A stretch of 63,217 nucleotides of DNA, from the IMG/VR virus record IMGVR_UViG_3300021379_000848, positions 1 to 63,217 of that record; one strand, written 5' to 3'. Below the pieces are notes generated by a model. That model worked only from the letters and a program-made list of their open reading frames with translations. It was not told the DNA's origin and made no database searches. The stretch is from a virus. Positions 24,601 through 31,735 of this stretch are shown here, piece by piece (the first letter of the stretch is position 1; every line of letters starts with the position of its first letter). A program made the translations under genes and the position numbers.

Positions 24601-24795
24601 TTAGTCGTTATATAGTGCTTCTTCAATATCATATGCTAAATCTTCAACAATTTCAGTTGCTAATTCAACTATTTGTATTAAACCGCGTCTTTCATATTCG
24701 TTTAGATCGTGAATTTTACCGTCATGTATAGCATTCACACAATCTAATAGATCTCTTGACGTGTTTTCAAATCTGCAATAACTCATATTTGCCAT
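24601..24795 (-). CDS. MSYCRFENT-family small protein
   Basis: 64 residues. The N-terminal MSYCRFENTSRDLLDCVNAI is shared by many small phage proteins. The C-terminus is acidic and helical (ATEIVEDLAYDIEEALYND). Start at MANM or at the internal MSYC (24786) is open. It has its own promoter element 26 bp upstream. Function unknown. Confidence 0.75.
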   Translation of the reverse strand: MANMSYCRFENTSRDLLDCVNAIHDGKIHDLNEYERRGLIQIVELATEIVEDLAYDIEEALYND

Positions 24796-24820
24796 AATAA
24801 TATTTTTTTTTTAGTTTATT

Positions 24821-24855
24821 ACTTTATCAATTATAATTCGTATTTAGCTTGTAAA
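24821..24855 (-). promoter_or_regulatory. Early promoter-like element 2
   Basis: Minus-strand TTTACA, 7 nt, TACG, 10 nt, GATAAA. Overlaps the last codons (LQAKYEL) of the upstream gene; drives the MSYCRFENT gene. Confidence 0.65.
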
Positions 24856-25124
24856 CCTAATAATTTAACTCTATTCGCTGTTTCTATATAACACTCTCTT
24901 TTATAAGATCCTCTTTTGAAGTCTATAAAATTACCTGAAAAATAATCACCTGGTTCATTGCCATGAACTATCGCGAAACTATTCACTTTCCCATCTTGGA
25001 AATAAACCCCTAAGTCAAAGTTATTTCCTTTACTATCAGTATAAGGTCCTAAGTACATACAATAACTCCACATCCATTCTCTTGCTGATGGATAATATAG
25101 ATCAACTTCGTACAATGTTTCCAT
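24831..25124 (-). CDS. Hypothetical 97-residue protein
   Basis: Starts METLYEVDLYYPSAREWMWS. Aromatic and beta-like (NNFDLGVYFQDGKVNSFAIV; GDYFSGNFIDFKRGSY). Its C-terminal codons double as promoter element 2. Own promoter (element 3) upstream. No family recognised. Confidence 0.65.
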   Translation of the reverse strand: METLYEVDLYYPSAREWMWSYCMYLGPYTDSKGNNFDLGVYFQDGKVNSFAIVHGNEPGDYFSGNFIDFKRGSYKRECYIETANRVKLLGLQAKYEL

Positions 25125-25150
25125 AATAATATTTTTTTTTATTTGTTTTA

Positions 25151-25190
25151 CGTTTATTTTATCAATTATTATTCGTGTTCGGACTGTAAG
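25151..25190 (-). promoter_or_regulatory. Early promoter-like element 3
   Basis: Minus-strand CTTACA, 7 nt, CACG, 10 nt, GATAAA. Lies between the 57-residue and 97-residue genes. Confidence 0.75.
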
Positions 25191-25192
25191 TT

Positions 25193-25366
25193 TTAATATA
25201 AAACATCCATAACGTAGTCAGGTTCTAACCCATACTCTTCATATAAGATAGTTTCAGGATTTTCACCTTCCATAACTCTATTTCTAATTGAATTAATTTC
25301 TTTATCTGCGTGCTTACCTGACATACCGTCACGTTCCATTAGCACTCTTTTTAGTGAATATGCCAT
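25193..25366 (-). CDS. Hypothetical 57-residue protein
   Basis: MAYSLKRVLMERDGMSGKHA, then DKEINSIRNRVMEGENPETI and an acidic end (YEEYGLEPDYVMDVLY). It sits 4 bp downstream of the gp88-like gene and stops 2 bp before promoter element 3, so boundaries fit neatly. Function unknown. Confidence 0.6.
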   Translation of the reverse strand: MAYSLKRVLMERDGMSGKHADKEINSIRNRVMEGENPETILYEEYGLEPDYVMDVLY

Positions 25367-25370
25367 TATA

Positions 25371-25982
25371 TTAGTGAAATATTAATCCTACTTTTTTGTT
25401 TTTACTAAACCATTTGGTTGCGAATAGATCAACCTTCGATGCATTCACAAATCCCGCTAAGTTTAGCTCCTCTTCTGATTTAAAAATGTCAGTGAATCGA
25501 TCATTTTGCTTATCAATCAGGTCAATTTGTTTACCGCTATTAGAAAAGATCACGTCGAAATTATCTGGTAGATCAGTTTCTTTAAACAATTGCACCATGT
25601 TAGTGTAGCTATAAAACTTTACATTCGGGTTGTGTATAGCAATCTCTATCCACTTTTGCAAATACGCTCTAGAATAGTAGTCGCCAGAGTCATGAACTCG
25701 CACATAGTCTGGTTTTTTCTTTGCAATATCAGCATTCATAGCGTCAACAAACTTATCTGTTTTACTTAGTTCATAACGTTTTTCAAAAGCTGGTTTTACA
25801 TTAGACCATATATACGCACCTTTACGGGCATAACAGAACTTTACACATTCTTTAGCCATAGGACAGATCAGTTTACCTGATTGTGATTTGTAAGCAGGTA
25901 AGCCAAAGTTGAATACTTTAACTCCTAATTCTTTAGAAGTTTTCTTTAACTTTGAATTCTGTGTTAATAGTGATATGGCCAT
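25371..25982 (-). CDS. Gp88-like protein (mycobacteriophage gp88 family)
   Basis: 203 residues. A Cys-rich N-terminal part (KLICPMAKECVKFCYARKGA) is followed by ADIAKKKPDYVRVHDSGDYYS, KWIEIAIHNPNVKFYSYTNM and DVIFSNSGKQIDL. These are the hallmarks of the phage gp88 family, whose members may be metal-binding or radical-type enzymes of unknown substrate. The Cys triad C-x(5)-C-x(3)-C and the barrel-like repeats support a metal cofactor, but this is inference. Start overlaps the upstream stop (TAATGG). Confidence 0.75.
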   Translation of the reverse strand: MAISLLTQNSKLKKTSKELGVKVFNFGLPAYKSQSGKLICPMAKECVKFCYARKGAYIWSNVKPAFEKRYELSKTDKFVDAMNADIAKKKPDYVRVHDSGDYYSRAYLQKWIEIAIHNPNVKFYSYTNMVQLFKETDLPDNFDVIFSNSGKQIDLIDKQNDRFTDIFKSEEELNLAGFVNASKVDLFATKWFSKNKKVGLIFH

Positions 25983-26329
25983 TACTCTGAATATTTAAAT
26001 AATGTTGTAATATCTTGCATGATCTTATCTGTAATGCCAGCTGTATTAAGAAAATCAATACTGCACACTGAAATTTTATTATCCCAGTTTAGCTCTAATT
26101 CATATTCGAAATCCTGCTCTTCAAAGCGATAACTATCTATAGAATCTTCAATAGTCAGCTCTAACTTTTTCATAAAAGAGTCACTAACTACAGGTTTTTC
26201 TAGTTCTTCGATTAAGACTTCTAGTGCACTAATTTTAGTGTTAAAATCTTTTTTCTGCTGCTCAATTGCTTGGGTTAATTCTTCGTAAGTTGGTTTTAAT
26301 TCTTGATTTGTAATGTTTGTTGTTTCCAT
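25982..26329 (-). CDS. Hypothetical acidic coiled-coil protein, 115 residues
   Basis: N-terminal coiled coil (YEELTQAIEQQKKDFNTKIS, ALEVLIEELEKP) followed by an acidic globular part (EEQDFEYELELNWDNKISVC). Own promoter element upstream. No family recognised. Confidence 0.65.
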   Translation of the reverse strand: METTNITNQELKPTYEELTQAIEQQKKDFNTKISALEVLIEELEKPVVSDSFMKKLELTIEDSIDSYRFEEQDFEYELELNWDNKISVCSIDFLNTAGITDKIMQDITTLFKYSE

Positions 26330-26361
26330 TGTTATTAAATTTTATTTGTTATTATTTTTAT

Positions 26362-26405
26362 TATTCAATTGTATTATCAATGTTAGATCGTGCTCAGTCT
26401 GTAAA
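26362..26405 (-). promoter_or_regulatory. Early promoter-like element 4
   Basis: Minus-strand TTTACA, 7 nt, CACG, 10 nt, GATAAT, ending TTGAAT. About 35 bp before the 115-residue gene. Confidence 0.75.
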
Positions 26406-26419
26406 AAATAAAAGATCAT

Positions 26420-26530
26420 TTAGCCGAGAGTACCTTTCTTACGTTTGGTGTTCAGTGTATAGCAACTCACTACATCCCCCTCAAGACTTTTTATGCTTTT
26501 GTGTCGGTTAGCTAAATAATCTTCTAACAT
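26420..26530 (-). CDS. 36-residue basic peptide, tentative
   Basis: MLEDYLANRHKSIKSLEGDV then SCYTLNTKRKKGTLG. Lies between two genes with compatible gaps and stops 15 bp before element 4. Short, so coding status is tentative. Confidence 0.4.
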   Translation of the reverse strand: MLEDYLANRHKSIKSLEGDVVSCYTLNTKRKKGTLG

Positions 26531-26542
26531 AACAAATAACAA

Positions 26543-26806
26543 TTAATCTAACAATACGTAGTATGCATCAGGATTGTTCTTCCTGAACCACGTTAATGCT
26601 CTTTGCATATCTCTAACTAAAGAGGTTTGAACACCACCTTCAGTGTGGATCCTTTCTTCAGTCTTCTTTATAAAAAGGTACATAGATAACTCTAGACCAT
26701 TCAGTATAAACATTGCTCCACTGTATGGGTTTGTTACCATAAATTCACCTTCTTCAATAGGTCCTTTAAACCATTTTGGTATTTTATTATTCTTCATAAC
26801 CTTCAT
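26543..26806 (-). CDS. Hypothetical 87-residue protein
   Basis: IPKWFKGPIEEGEFMVTNPY, SGAMFILNGLELSMYLFIKK and RDMQRALTWFRKNNPDAYYV resemble small proteins repeatedly seen in marine Bacteroidetes and cyanophage genomes (phage protein of unknown function). It overlaps the upstream gene by 20 bp if started at 26806, or 11 bp from the internal ATG at 26797. Confidence 0.65.
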   Translation of the reverse strand: MKVMKNNKIPKWFKGPIEEGEFMVTNPYSGAMFILNGLELSMYLFIKKTEERIHTEGGVQTSLVRDMQRALTWFRKNNPDAYYVLLD

Positions 26807-27221
26807 CTAGTAATTCATCTACCACTGCGTCTTGCATTCTGTCTTGTACTTCGAAAAATAGTTCTTCAATTGCGCCTTCAACGAAATTAGCATCTAAATC
26901 GTTAACATAAATCTTCGTTTCATGACAAGGACCTTCTATTGCTGAAACTAAAGCATCAACAAGTTCATCGTCATAGTAATACACGTCTTCACTAAAAATG
27001 ATGTTATTAGGGTCTGATGTAGCTATAAATAGATCATATCCGTCAGCTGTTCCTTCCTCGTATACATAAAAATCACAATCTCTAGAGTCAAATACATCTG
27101 TTAATTCTACTTCATAGTAGTCCAACACTGCTTTTCTTTGAAGTTCTGAGTCATTCTCTTGTTTTTCACCGAAACCTTTAGCTTCTAGTCTTTCGTTGAT
27201 TAATTCATCTGTTATTTTCAT
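26787..27221 (-). CDS. Very acidic protein, 144 residues
   Basis: The frame opens at 27269, but the first good start is 27221 (MKITDELINERLEAKGFGEK). More than a quarter of the residues are Asp or Glu (TDVFDSRDCDFYVYEEGTAD, VVDELLDEGYEE). DNA mimicry or host-protein binding is possible for so acidic an early protein; no family is recognised. The upstream gap has no promoter element of the repeated type. Confidence 0.6.
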   Translation of the reverse strand: MKITDELINERLEAKGFGEKQENDSELQRKAVLDYYEVELTDVFDSRDCDFYVYEEGTADGYDLFIATSDPNNIIFSEDVYYYDDELVDALVSAIEGPCHETKIYVNDLDANFVEGAIEELFFEVQDRMQDAVVDELLDEGYEE

Positions 27222-27303
27222 GTTATTTGTTTTAAATAGAGTAGCTGTTACTGTCCAGTCATTAATCACCGTATTCTAGACCCGTGATCACTACTCTCGG
27301 TTA

Positions 27304-27570
27304 TTAAAAGTAGATTGTCAATCCGTCGTTTTTGATGTATAGCACACTGTCTAAGTTGAACGTGCGGAAACCATTGTCATTCATAGAGAATACAATTACG
27401 TTGTTTACTGCAGATGGATCATAAGATAAACCATTACCATTCACACCTTTCTTTACGCCAAATCTAGCGTTCATTGTTCTGATCTTACCATTCTTCTTTA
27501 CAAAAGTTACGGAAAAGATTTTACCATTTTGTCTTAATTGATCGAAGATCACTTGTTTTAAATTTTTCAT
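27304..27570 (-). CDS. Hypothetical beta-rich protein, 88 residues
   Basis: KIFSVTFVKKNGKIRTMNAR, FGVKKGVNGNGLSYDPSAVN and FNLDSVLYIKNDGLTIYF outline a small barrel as in Gly/Asn-rich phage SH3-like proteins. Overlaps the upstream gene by 4 bp. Function unknown. Confidence 0.65.
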   Translation of the reverse strand: MKNLKQVIFDQLRQNGKIFSVTFVKKNGKIRTMNARFGVKKGVNGNGLSYDPSAVNNVIVFSMNDNGFRTFNLDSVLYIKNDGLTIYF

Positions 27571-27884
27571 TTTTTTCTATTATTTTTAATTGTTTCTTTA
27601 AATTCTTTTACTGGGAAATACCCTACACCTATAAAACTAATTTCAGGATCCCATCTATACTGTATTCTAACATACACCCTGCCGTCTTTTTTCAACGTAA
27701 AATTATTGAATTCAGTAGCTTCAGGTATAGATAACTGCACTAACTCAAGAGCAACGTCAATAATGTTTTTATACTCACTTTGTATTTCTTTAGGTAAATA
27801 CTCGTATCCTTTGTTTTGAAGGGTAAGCTCAGGAAAAGCTTTGTAAATTCCCATTAACAAATCACCGTTATTCGCTCTTCTCAT
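27567..27884 (-). CDS. Hypothetical 105-residue protein
   Basis: The frame reaches 27971, but MRRANNGDLLMGIYKAFPEL at 27884 reduces the overlap with the upstream gene to 17 bp. Later segments: IDVALELVQLSIPEATEFNN and YVRIQYRWDPEISFIGVGYF. No family recognised. Confidence 0.6.
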   Translation of the reverse strand: MRRANNGDLLMGIYKAFPELTLQNKGYEYLPKEIQSEYKNIIDVALELVQLSIPEATEFNNFTLKKDGRVYVRIQYRWDPEISFIGVGYFPVKEFKETIKNNRKK

Positions 27885-28146
27885 AAGTTTTCTTTTTAAA
27901 TGCATCACCAAAACGGATATCATGTGTACTATAAGCATTAAATGCTTTGTCTCGATGAGGGATAGGAACACTATTAAAAATAGTAGCTATCTCACTTATA
28001 GTAAGTTCACCCCACGAATATACTCTGCGAGAAACGATATCTTGTAATATACCGGGGTACTCCACAGCTAATACTTCTACTACGTCGTCAATTAAGACGT
28101 CAGTTAAAAAAGAATTTAATGTAATTTCAGTTTGAATTGTTTTCAT
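27868..28146 (-). CDS. Hypothetical 92-residue protein
   Basis: Starts MKTIQTEITLNSFLTDVLID; contains RVYSWGELTISEIATIFNSV and a basic C-terminus. First gene of a three-gene group behind promoter element 5. Confidence 0.65.
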   Translation of the reverse strand: MKTIQTEITLNSFLTDVLIDDVVEVLAVEYPGILQDIVSRRVYSWGELTISEIATIFNSVPIPHRDKAFNAYSTHDIRFGDAFKKKTYEKSE

Positions 28147-28164
28147 AATTATAGTTTTTATTTG

Positions 28165-28209
28165 TTATTCAATTAATTTATCAGTCAGTGATCGTGTTTA
28201 GATTGTAAG
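28165..28209 (-). promoter_or_regulatory. Early promoter-like element 5
   Basis: Minus-strand CTTACA, 7 nt, CACG, 10 nt, GATAAA, ending TTGAAT. Overlaps the last codons (LNTITD) of the upstream gene. Confidence 0.8.
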
Positions 28210-28552
28210 TTTCAACATACGCTTTCCACTTATTTACTTTTTTCAAATATTTTAAGTAATATAGGTATAGCATTTTTGCCCTCTCATCTTCAGAATCAAC
28301 TAACACACAAGTACCATCCTCGTTTCTTCTGTTTAATTGGTAAGATGTCCAACACCCATTCTGCCTGCGGATATACCCTGAAGAAAACGATGCTAACCTT
28401 AATTTCGTTTGTGATACAAAAGGTACACCCATCATGGTGTTACCAAAAGAACATGGTACTGGAAATTCAAACTCCCTAGTTCCGTTAACTCTTTGACGAT
28501 CCGTTGTAACTTCAACAGCTCCTAGTTTAAGTAGTTCACTATATACATTCAT
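28181..28552 (-). CDS. Hypothetical 123-residue protein
   Basis: MNVYSELLKLGAVEVTTDRQ, FEFPVPCSFGNTMMGVPFVS and KMLYLYYLKYLKKVNKWKAY are visible blocks. It is transcribed from behind the structured RNA (28575..28965), with no promoter of its own, so its message would carry the RNA as leader unless that is processed. Confidence 0.6.
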   Translation of the reverse strand: MNVYSELLKLGAVEVTTDRQRVNGTREFEFPVPCSFGNTMMGVPFVSQTKLRLASFSSGYIRRQNGCWTSYQLNRRNEDGTCVLVDSEDERAKMLYLYYLKYLKKVNKWKAYVETYNLNTITD

Positions 28553-28574
28553 AATTATAGTTTTTATTTGTTAG

Positions 28575-28662
28575 TGGACGTGGCAGGAATCGAACCTGCG
28601 TTTTGAAGCATTTGGACTCGGTAACCTGTTATTTATTCGCTTCGTCTAACCATTTCACGCCC
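28575..28662 (-). ncRNA. tRNA-like domain (acceptor stem with G3-U70, T-arm), non-canonical
   Basis: On the minus strand GGGCGTG (28662..28656) pairs fully with CACGTCC plus discriminator A (28582..28575), including a third-pair G-U, the alanine identity element of tRNA-Ala and tmRNA. The T-arm is GCAGG TTCGATT CCTGC. The D-arm is reduced to a loop (AAATGGTTAGAC, similar to the tmRNA D-loop). GAAGC/GCTTC closes a 29-nt loop instead of an anticodon arm. CCA is not encoded (CTA follows). It is therefore not a decoding tRNA; a tmRNA-type or mimic domain is more likely. Confidence 0.55.
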
Positions 28663-28965
28663 AATTGCAGCACCTACCTTCAATACTATCCGTCGATAGC
28701 GTCCTACTTTGGGTGGCATTACGGTATCGTAGAATACCTGTGCTGCATTGAGAAGCGGATAGACCTGGAATGTTAGGGATGCTCCCGGATTACACTAAGG
28801 AATGCACGTCATTTACTAGTATGCCCTGACTTATAACCTCAGTGTACGCTACCTAGACTTACACCCTTTTCTCTGTTTATACTATCTTTCACCGTCATCG
28901 AGCCGTTTCTCTCATCCCGCTAAGGAATTACGCCTTTAATCCGGTTTCCAGACTTCTTCTCAGTT
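28575..28965 (-). ncRNA. Long structured RNA with tRNA/tmRNA-like 3' end
   Basis: About 390 nt without a plausible reading frame, with its own promoter (element 6) immediately upstream. The base composition is clearly less AT-rich than the flanking gaps. Helices include TGCAGCAC/GTGCTGCA (28740..28747 with 28666..28673), GGTAT/ATACC (28723..28738), CTATC/GATAG (28686..28699), CACTGAGG/CCTTAGTG and GTGTA/TACAC. It ends in an acceptor stem plus T-arm (next entry). Length and 3' end recall tmRNA, but no tag frame and no 5' acceptor strand near 28965 were found. Group I intron hallmarks are also not satisfied. Class unresolved; RNA identity itself is well supported. Confidence 0.65.
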
Positions 28966-28972
28966 TTATTTT

Positions 28973-29017
28973 TTATTCAATTAATTTATCATTTAACGAT
29001 CGTGCTCAGTTTGTAAG
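28973..29017 (-). promoter_or_regulatory. Early promoter-like element 6 (drives the structured RNA)
   Basis: Minus-strand CTTACA, 7 nt, CACG, 10 nt, GATAAA, ending TTGAAT. Encodes the last residues (LQTEHDR) of the upstream gene and points directly into the RNA. Confidence 0.8.
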
Positions 29018-29208
29018 CACTCTAATATATATTCATACACCTGCTCTTCTATTTTATTAGAAGCCAATCTAAGCTCCAACGCTTCCCTATCTACTGCTCC
29101 GATCAGATTATATGTTAACTCATAGTCAATTCTCTGACGATCAAATAAAACACCGGAAAGTTTAGAAACAATCTTCGCTATAGCCCTCTCTTTTATCTCG
29201 CTATTCAT
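28993..29208 (-). CDS. Hypothetical 71-residue protein
   Basis: MNSEIKERAIAKIVSKLSGV, ELTYNLIGAVDREALELRLA. Helical. Its C-terminal codons lie in promoter element 6. It overlaps the upstream gene by 8 bp. Confidence 0.65.
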   Translation of the reverse strand: MNSEIKERAIAKIVSKLSGVLFDRQRIDYELTYNLIGAVDREALELRLASNKIEEQVYEYILECLQTEHDR

Positions 29209-29446
29209 CTTCTACCATCGATTTAAAATCAAAATCCCTAGTATACTTCAAACGTCGTTTAGCTTTAGCAAGTAACTGCTCGTAAAGCTCTACTTCGGTC
29301 ATGTATAGCAATTCCATCTTATCGCTATCATCATAGTAAAGATCATCCTCCCAAGATAACATGTCCGCTACATAATCTTCAACCACAAATATGCACTTAG
29401 AAACCACTCGGTCAATCACCTCATTTATATCTTCTGATTTATCCAT
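29201..29446 (-). CDS. Hypothetical acidic 81-residue protein
   Basis: Asp/Glu-rich, helical (MDKSEDINEVIDRVVSKCIF, VEDYVADMLSWEDDLYYDDS) with a more basic end (KAKRRLKYTRDFDF). Own promoter (element 7). Confidence 0.65.
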   Translation of the reverse strand: MDKSEDINEVIDRVVSKCIFVVEDYVADMLSWEDDLYYDDSDKMELLYMTEVELYEQLLAKAKRRLKYTRDFDFKSMVEDE

Positions 29447-29473
29447 ATTAATCTATTTTTTTATATCTAATTA

Positions 29474-29517
29474 ACTTCATTTATTTTATCACATGCTTAT
29501 CGTATCCAGATCGTAAG
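29474..29517 (-). promoter_or_regulatory. Early promoter-like element 7
   Basis: Minus-strand CTTACG, 7 nt, TACG, 10 nt, GATAAA, ending ATGAAG. Precedes the 81/71-residue gene pair. Confidence 0.7.
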
Positions 29518-29780
29518 TACTACAAACTCCGTAATACCAACAATGTCAACGACAAACCTATCCGTATCCGCACTCCAATTCCAAACAAACCAAAGGATAT
29601 AAAATATTTACCCAATAATTCACTATAAGGGGTGGTTACCCAGTATGACAAAGTGTCAGTGACAAAATGTCGTGGTAGTGGAGCACTCGGTAATGAGTTT
29701 CAAAAATGCGACACTAGCCTGTTATATAATATATAGTAGCACCCAATTGTCGCACTTTTTACGCTCTTTTTTTACTCTGA
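29518..29780. other. Gene-free C-rich region, origin or control candidate
   Basis: About 260 bp without a gene. The left part is C-rich and G-poor on the plus strand (CCAATTCCAAACAAACC at 29574..29590). Then come an AT stretch, clustered TGACA/TGTCA words (29647..29672) and the GCGACA palindrome. The same order (promoter element, C-rich segment, AT stretch, palindrome) is found at 33.5-33.94 kb. Confidence 0.45.
29708..29753. promoter_or_regulatory. GCGACA...TGTCGC palindromic element, copy 1
   Basis: 46 bp with perfect 6-bp outer arms (7 bp with flanking T/A) and inner TTATATAATA and ATAGTAG words shared with copies at 33900 and 56507. Likely a protein-binding operator or promoter. Confidence 0.7.
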
Positions 29781-30365
29781 TTACTTATCTAGAATGGTGA
29801 GTACTACGCCAACTATGTCACTTAATTCTGCATATTTTCGTCTATCACTGTCAGCTGTATATTTAAATACACCCATACTGTAAAGACTAGTTCTTTTTTC
29901 ACCTCTTCTTCTTTGTAGTTCGCTGAGTAATTCTTGTAAATCCCATATTTTACCTGTTGATATCCATCCCTTGTGAGGTGAATCACTAGCAACATCGTTA
30001 AGTCTTTTTAGCTCTCCACGGATGAGGTCATCTAGGGTTTCTAGATCAGCATTGAATAAATCGGTAGGTACAGATTTTCTCTTCAGTTTTATACAGTAAT
30101 CTACTATTGATTCTTCGAAATCGTCGAAATCGTCTTTAAATAGATCTTTGTATAGCTCTTTAAATTTGCCGTATTTCACCTGTTTACCGCCTAGGTAGTA
30201 GGTTACGTCGCCATCTGGATCTTCTATGGAAGTATAACCAGGAACTACGCTTACTATGCCTCCGAATAGGTGGACTTCAGCTTTTATAAATTCATTTACT
30301 TGTATTTCGTAATCTGAAGAGAACCTTATATAGTCCTCGTGGTGGTGTCTTTTAATTAATTTCAT
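29781..30365 (-). CDS. Hypothetical 194-residue protein
   Basis: Contains EDYIRFSSDYEIQVNEFIKA, EVHLFGGIVSVVPGYTSIED and ELKRLNDVASDSPHKGWIST, followed by WDLQELLSELQRRR. Mixed fold; no family recognised. First gene behind promoter element 8 and last before the C-rich gap. Confidence 0.65.
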   Translation of the reverse strand: MKLIKRHHHEDYIRFSSDYEIQVNEFIKAEVHLFGGIVSVVPGYTSIEDPDGDVTYYLGGKQVKYGKFKELYKDLFKDDFDDFEESIVDYCIKLKRKSVPTDLFNADLETLDDLIRGELKRLNDVASDSPHKGWISTGKIWDLQELLSELQRRRGEKRTSLYSMGVFKYTADSDRRKYAELSDIVGVVLTILDK

Positions 30366-30383
30366 TGTTATTGTTTTTGTTAC

Positions 30384-30422
30384 ATTAATATTATCGATCG
30401 GTGGTCGTGTTTAGTTTGTAAG
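30384..30422 (-). promoter_or_regulatory. Early promoter-like element 8
   Basis: Minus-strand CTTACA, 7 nt, CACG, 10 nt, GATAAT. Contains the stop of the upstream gene (ILTN). Confidence 0.8.
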
Positions 30423-30599
30423 AATTTGTTTCATTAAATCCTCTATTAACATTTCTTCAGTTTCGCCGTCTTCTAGATCGCAGCAGCACTCTACAAAGTC
30501 AGTTACTGATTTTAATAAATCTTCTTTACCCATGTAGTTAGACTCGAATCTAAAGGCATTTAAGGTATCTTCATTCCAATAAAATTTCTTATTTTCCAT
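30411..30599 (-). CDS. Hypothetical acidic 62-residue protein
   Basis: MENKKFYWNEDTLNAFRFES then FVECCCDLEDGETEEMLIED. Ends within promoter element 8. Third gene of the group behind element 9. Confidence 0.6.
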   Translation of the reverse strand: MENKKFYWNEDTLNAFRFESNYMGKEDLLKSVTDFVECCCDLEDGETEEMLIEDLMKQILTN

Positions 30600-30613
30600 A
30601 ATATTGATAATTT

Positions 30614-30874
30614 TTAAGCAGGAGATAATTCCCAGCTAACTATTTCTACCTCAACCCAGCCTTTTTCACTGTGGTTTCTATATACTCCTAATCCGTCTTT
30701 AGTTAGAATTTCTACTAACCTTCCGGCTGCTCGCCATAGATCAGGGTCAGGTGTTTCATCATGTTCGTGGTCGTACATTATGTCGCCTCTACACTGGTAG
30801 AACACATCGTCTACGTCATTCTCTACTAGTTCAAAATCCCAACCGTTTACGGTAATATTTTCACATAATTCCAT
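30614..30874 (-). CDS. Hypothetical acidic 86-residue protein
   Basis: MELCENITVNGWDFELVEND, GDIMYDHEHDETPDPDLWRA, VEVEIVSWELSPA. Acidic with several His. No family recognised. Confidence 0.65.
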   Translation of the reverse strand: MELCENITVNGWDFELVENDVDDVFYQCRGDIMYDHEHDETPDPDLWRAAGRLVEILTKDGLGVYRNHSEKGWVEVEIVSWELSPA

Positions 30875-30876
30875 AT

Positions 30877-31080
30877 CTACTTAGTATTTAATAATTGATT
30901 CTTCATTTCCTCTAAGGCTAATTTATACCCAAAGTTCTTAGACAACTGCATTAATAAGAAGTCAGCTGATCCGTGGTTAGCTTTCGTGAATTCCTCGAGA
31001 TACTCCGCGGTAGGAGTCGCTACAATTCCTCTATCTAACATATTAAATTGTTCAGTTAAAAAGGTTTCTAATGTTTTCAT
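30877..31080 (-). CDS. Hypothetical 67-residue protein
   Basis: MKTLETFLTEQFNMLDRGIV, ADFLLMQLSKNFGYKLALEE. Helical. First gene behind promoter element 9; 2 bp before the next gene. Confidence 0.65.
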   Translation of the reverse strand: MKTLETFLTEQFNMLDRGIVATPTAEYLEEFTKANHGSADFLLMQLSKNFGYKLALEEMKNQLLNTK

Positions 31081-31094
31081 TGTTATTATTTTTT

Positions 31095-31138
31095 GTTACA
31101 CATATATTATCAATCAAAGTTCGTGTTTATTCTGTAAG
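31095..31138 (-). promoter_or_regulatory. Early promoter-like element 9
   Basis: Minus-strand CTTACA, 7 nt, CACG, 10 nt, GATAAT. TGTATAGCA abuts its upstream edge (31139..31147). Confidence 0.8.
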
Positions 31139-31327
31139 TGCTATACACGGTGACCTCATCTACCGATCAATCTCTAAATCTAAATACGGTGTAGGACGGA
31201 GTCTACTCTTCCGGTCTTATCTCAGAACCAGGCCATATAGTTTATCAAAAAGAAACCGTGTTTACGGTGCAGGTGCTATACACCCTGGGGGATTAGGTGC
31301 ATACACTTCAGTTTTTTATATTTAACA
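31139..31327. other. Gene-free stretch with repeated 3'-flank sequence
   Basis: 190 bp between two minus-strand genes. Holds two copies of the TGCTATACA word (31139, 31274) and a 41-bp segment (31194..31234) closely matching 32647..32687, both able to fold as small hairpins. No convincing coding frame on either strand. Confidence 0.5.
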
Positions 31328-31483
31328 TTATACATATTTCTTATTCTCGTACTGAAGTTCATTATCGTAAAACTCAAAAGCCTCATCATCACCATTGCTA
31401 TCAGGACTCTCTAAGTAATACTCAAACACTTCTCTAATTAACGTTAGTTCATCATCTGTAAATCTTCTTGTATAGTATTTCAT
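31328..31483 (-). CDS. Hypothetical acidic 51-residue protein
   Basis: MKYYTRRFTDDELTLIREVF then EYYLESPDSNGDDEAFEFYD. Follows a 46-residue gene by 20 bp in the group behind element 10. No family recognised. Confidence 0.6.
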   Translation of the reverse strand: MKYYTRRFTDDELTLIREVFEYYLESPDSNGDDEAFEFYDNELQYENKKYV

Positions 31484-31503
31484 ATCATTTGTTTTAATTG
31501 TTT

Positions 31504-31644
31504 TTAGTCTGATATTTTTTCAACGATCACAGCGTTAAGAGCCTTGGATATGATCCTAGCATGTTTCCAGCTGTAACAGTTGGCGTAAAACTTTCCTGAT
31601 CTGTCCCTGAATAGGAACGTCATCTCAGGTTTTTCTAAATTCAT
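31504..31644 (-). CDS. Hypothetical 46-residue protein
   Basis: MNLEKPEMTFLFRDRSGKFY then ANCYSWKHARIISKALNAVI. Compact alpha/beta pattern. First gene behind element 10. Confidence 0.6.
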   Translation of the reverse strand: MNLEKPEMTFLFRDRSGKFYANCYSWKHARIISKALNAVIVEKISD

Positions 31645-31661
31645 AATATATCTATTTAATT

Positions 31662-31706
31662 GTTATTCACTTATGTTATCGATCAATGATCGTATTTGTT
31701 CTGTAT
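31662..31706 (-). promoter_or_regulatory. Early promoter-like element 10
   Basis: Minus-strand ATACAG, TACG, then GATAAC at standard spacing, ending AGTGAAT. Abuts a TGTATAGCA word (31706..31714). Confidence 0.7.
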
Positions 31707-31735
31707 GTATAGCACCCCGAGGGGCGACCCAAGGC

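Noticed and set aside
28575-28662. Ordinary tRNA (Leu, Ser or Trp)
   Set aside because: Acceptor and T-arm fit, but no D-stem and no 5-bp/7-nt anticodon arm can be drawn. CCAAAT next to GCTTC could mimic a Trp loop but lacks a matching 5' strand at the right distance.
28663-28965. Group I intron upstream of the tRNA-like end
   Set aside because: ATACTA/TAGTAT could imitate P7, but there is no room for P4-P6 and the partner helices conflict with stronger hairpins.
31071-31325. 84-codon plus-strand frame
   Set aside because: Runs through a promoter element and repeats, against the direction of all neighbours.
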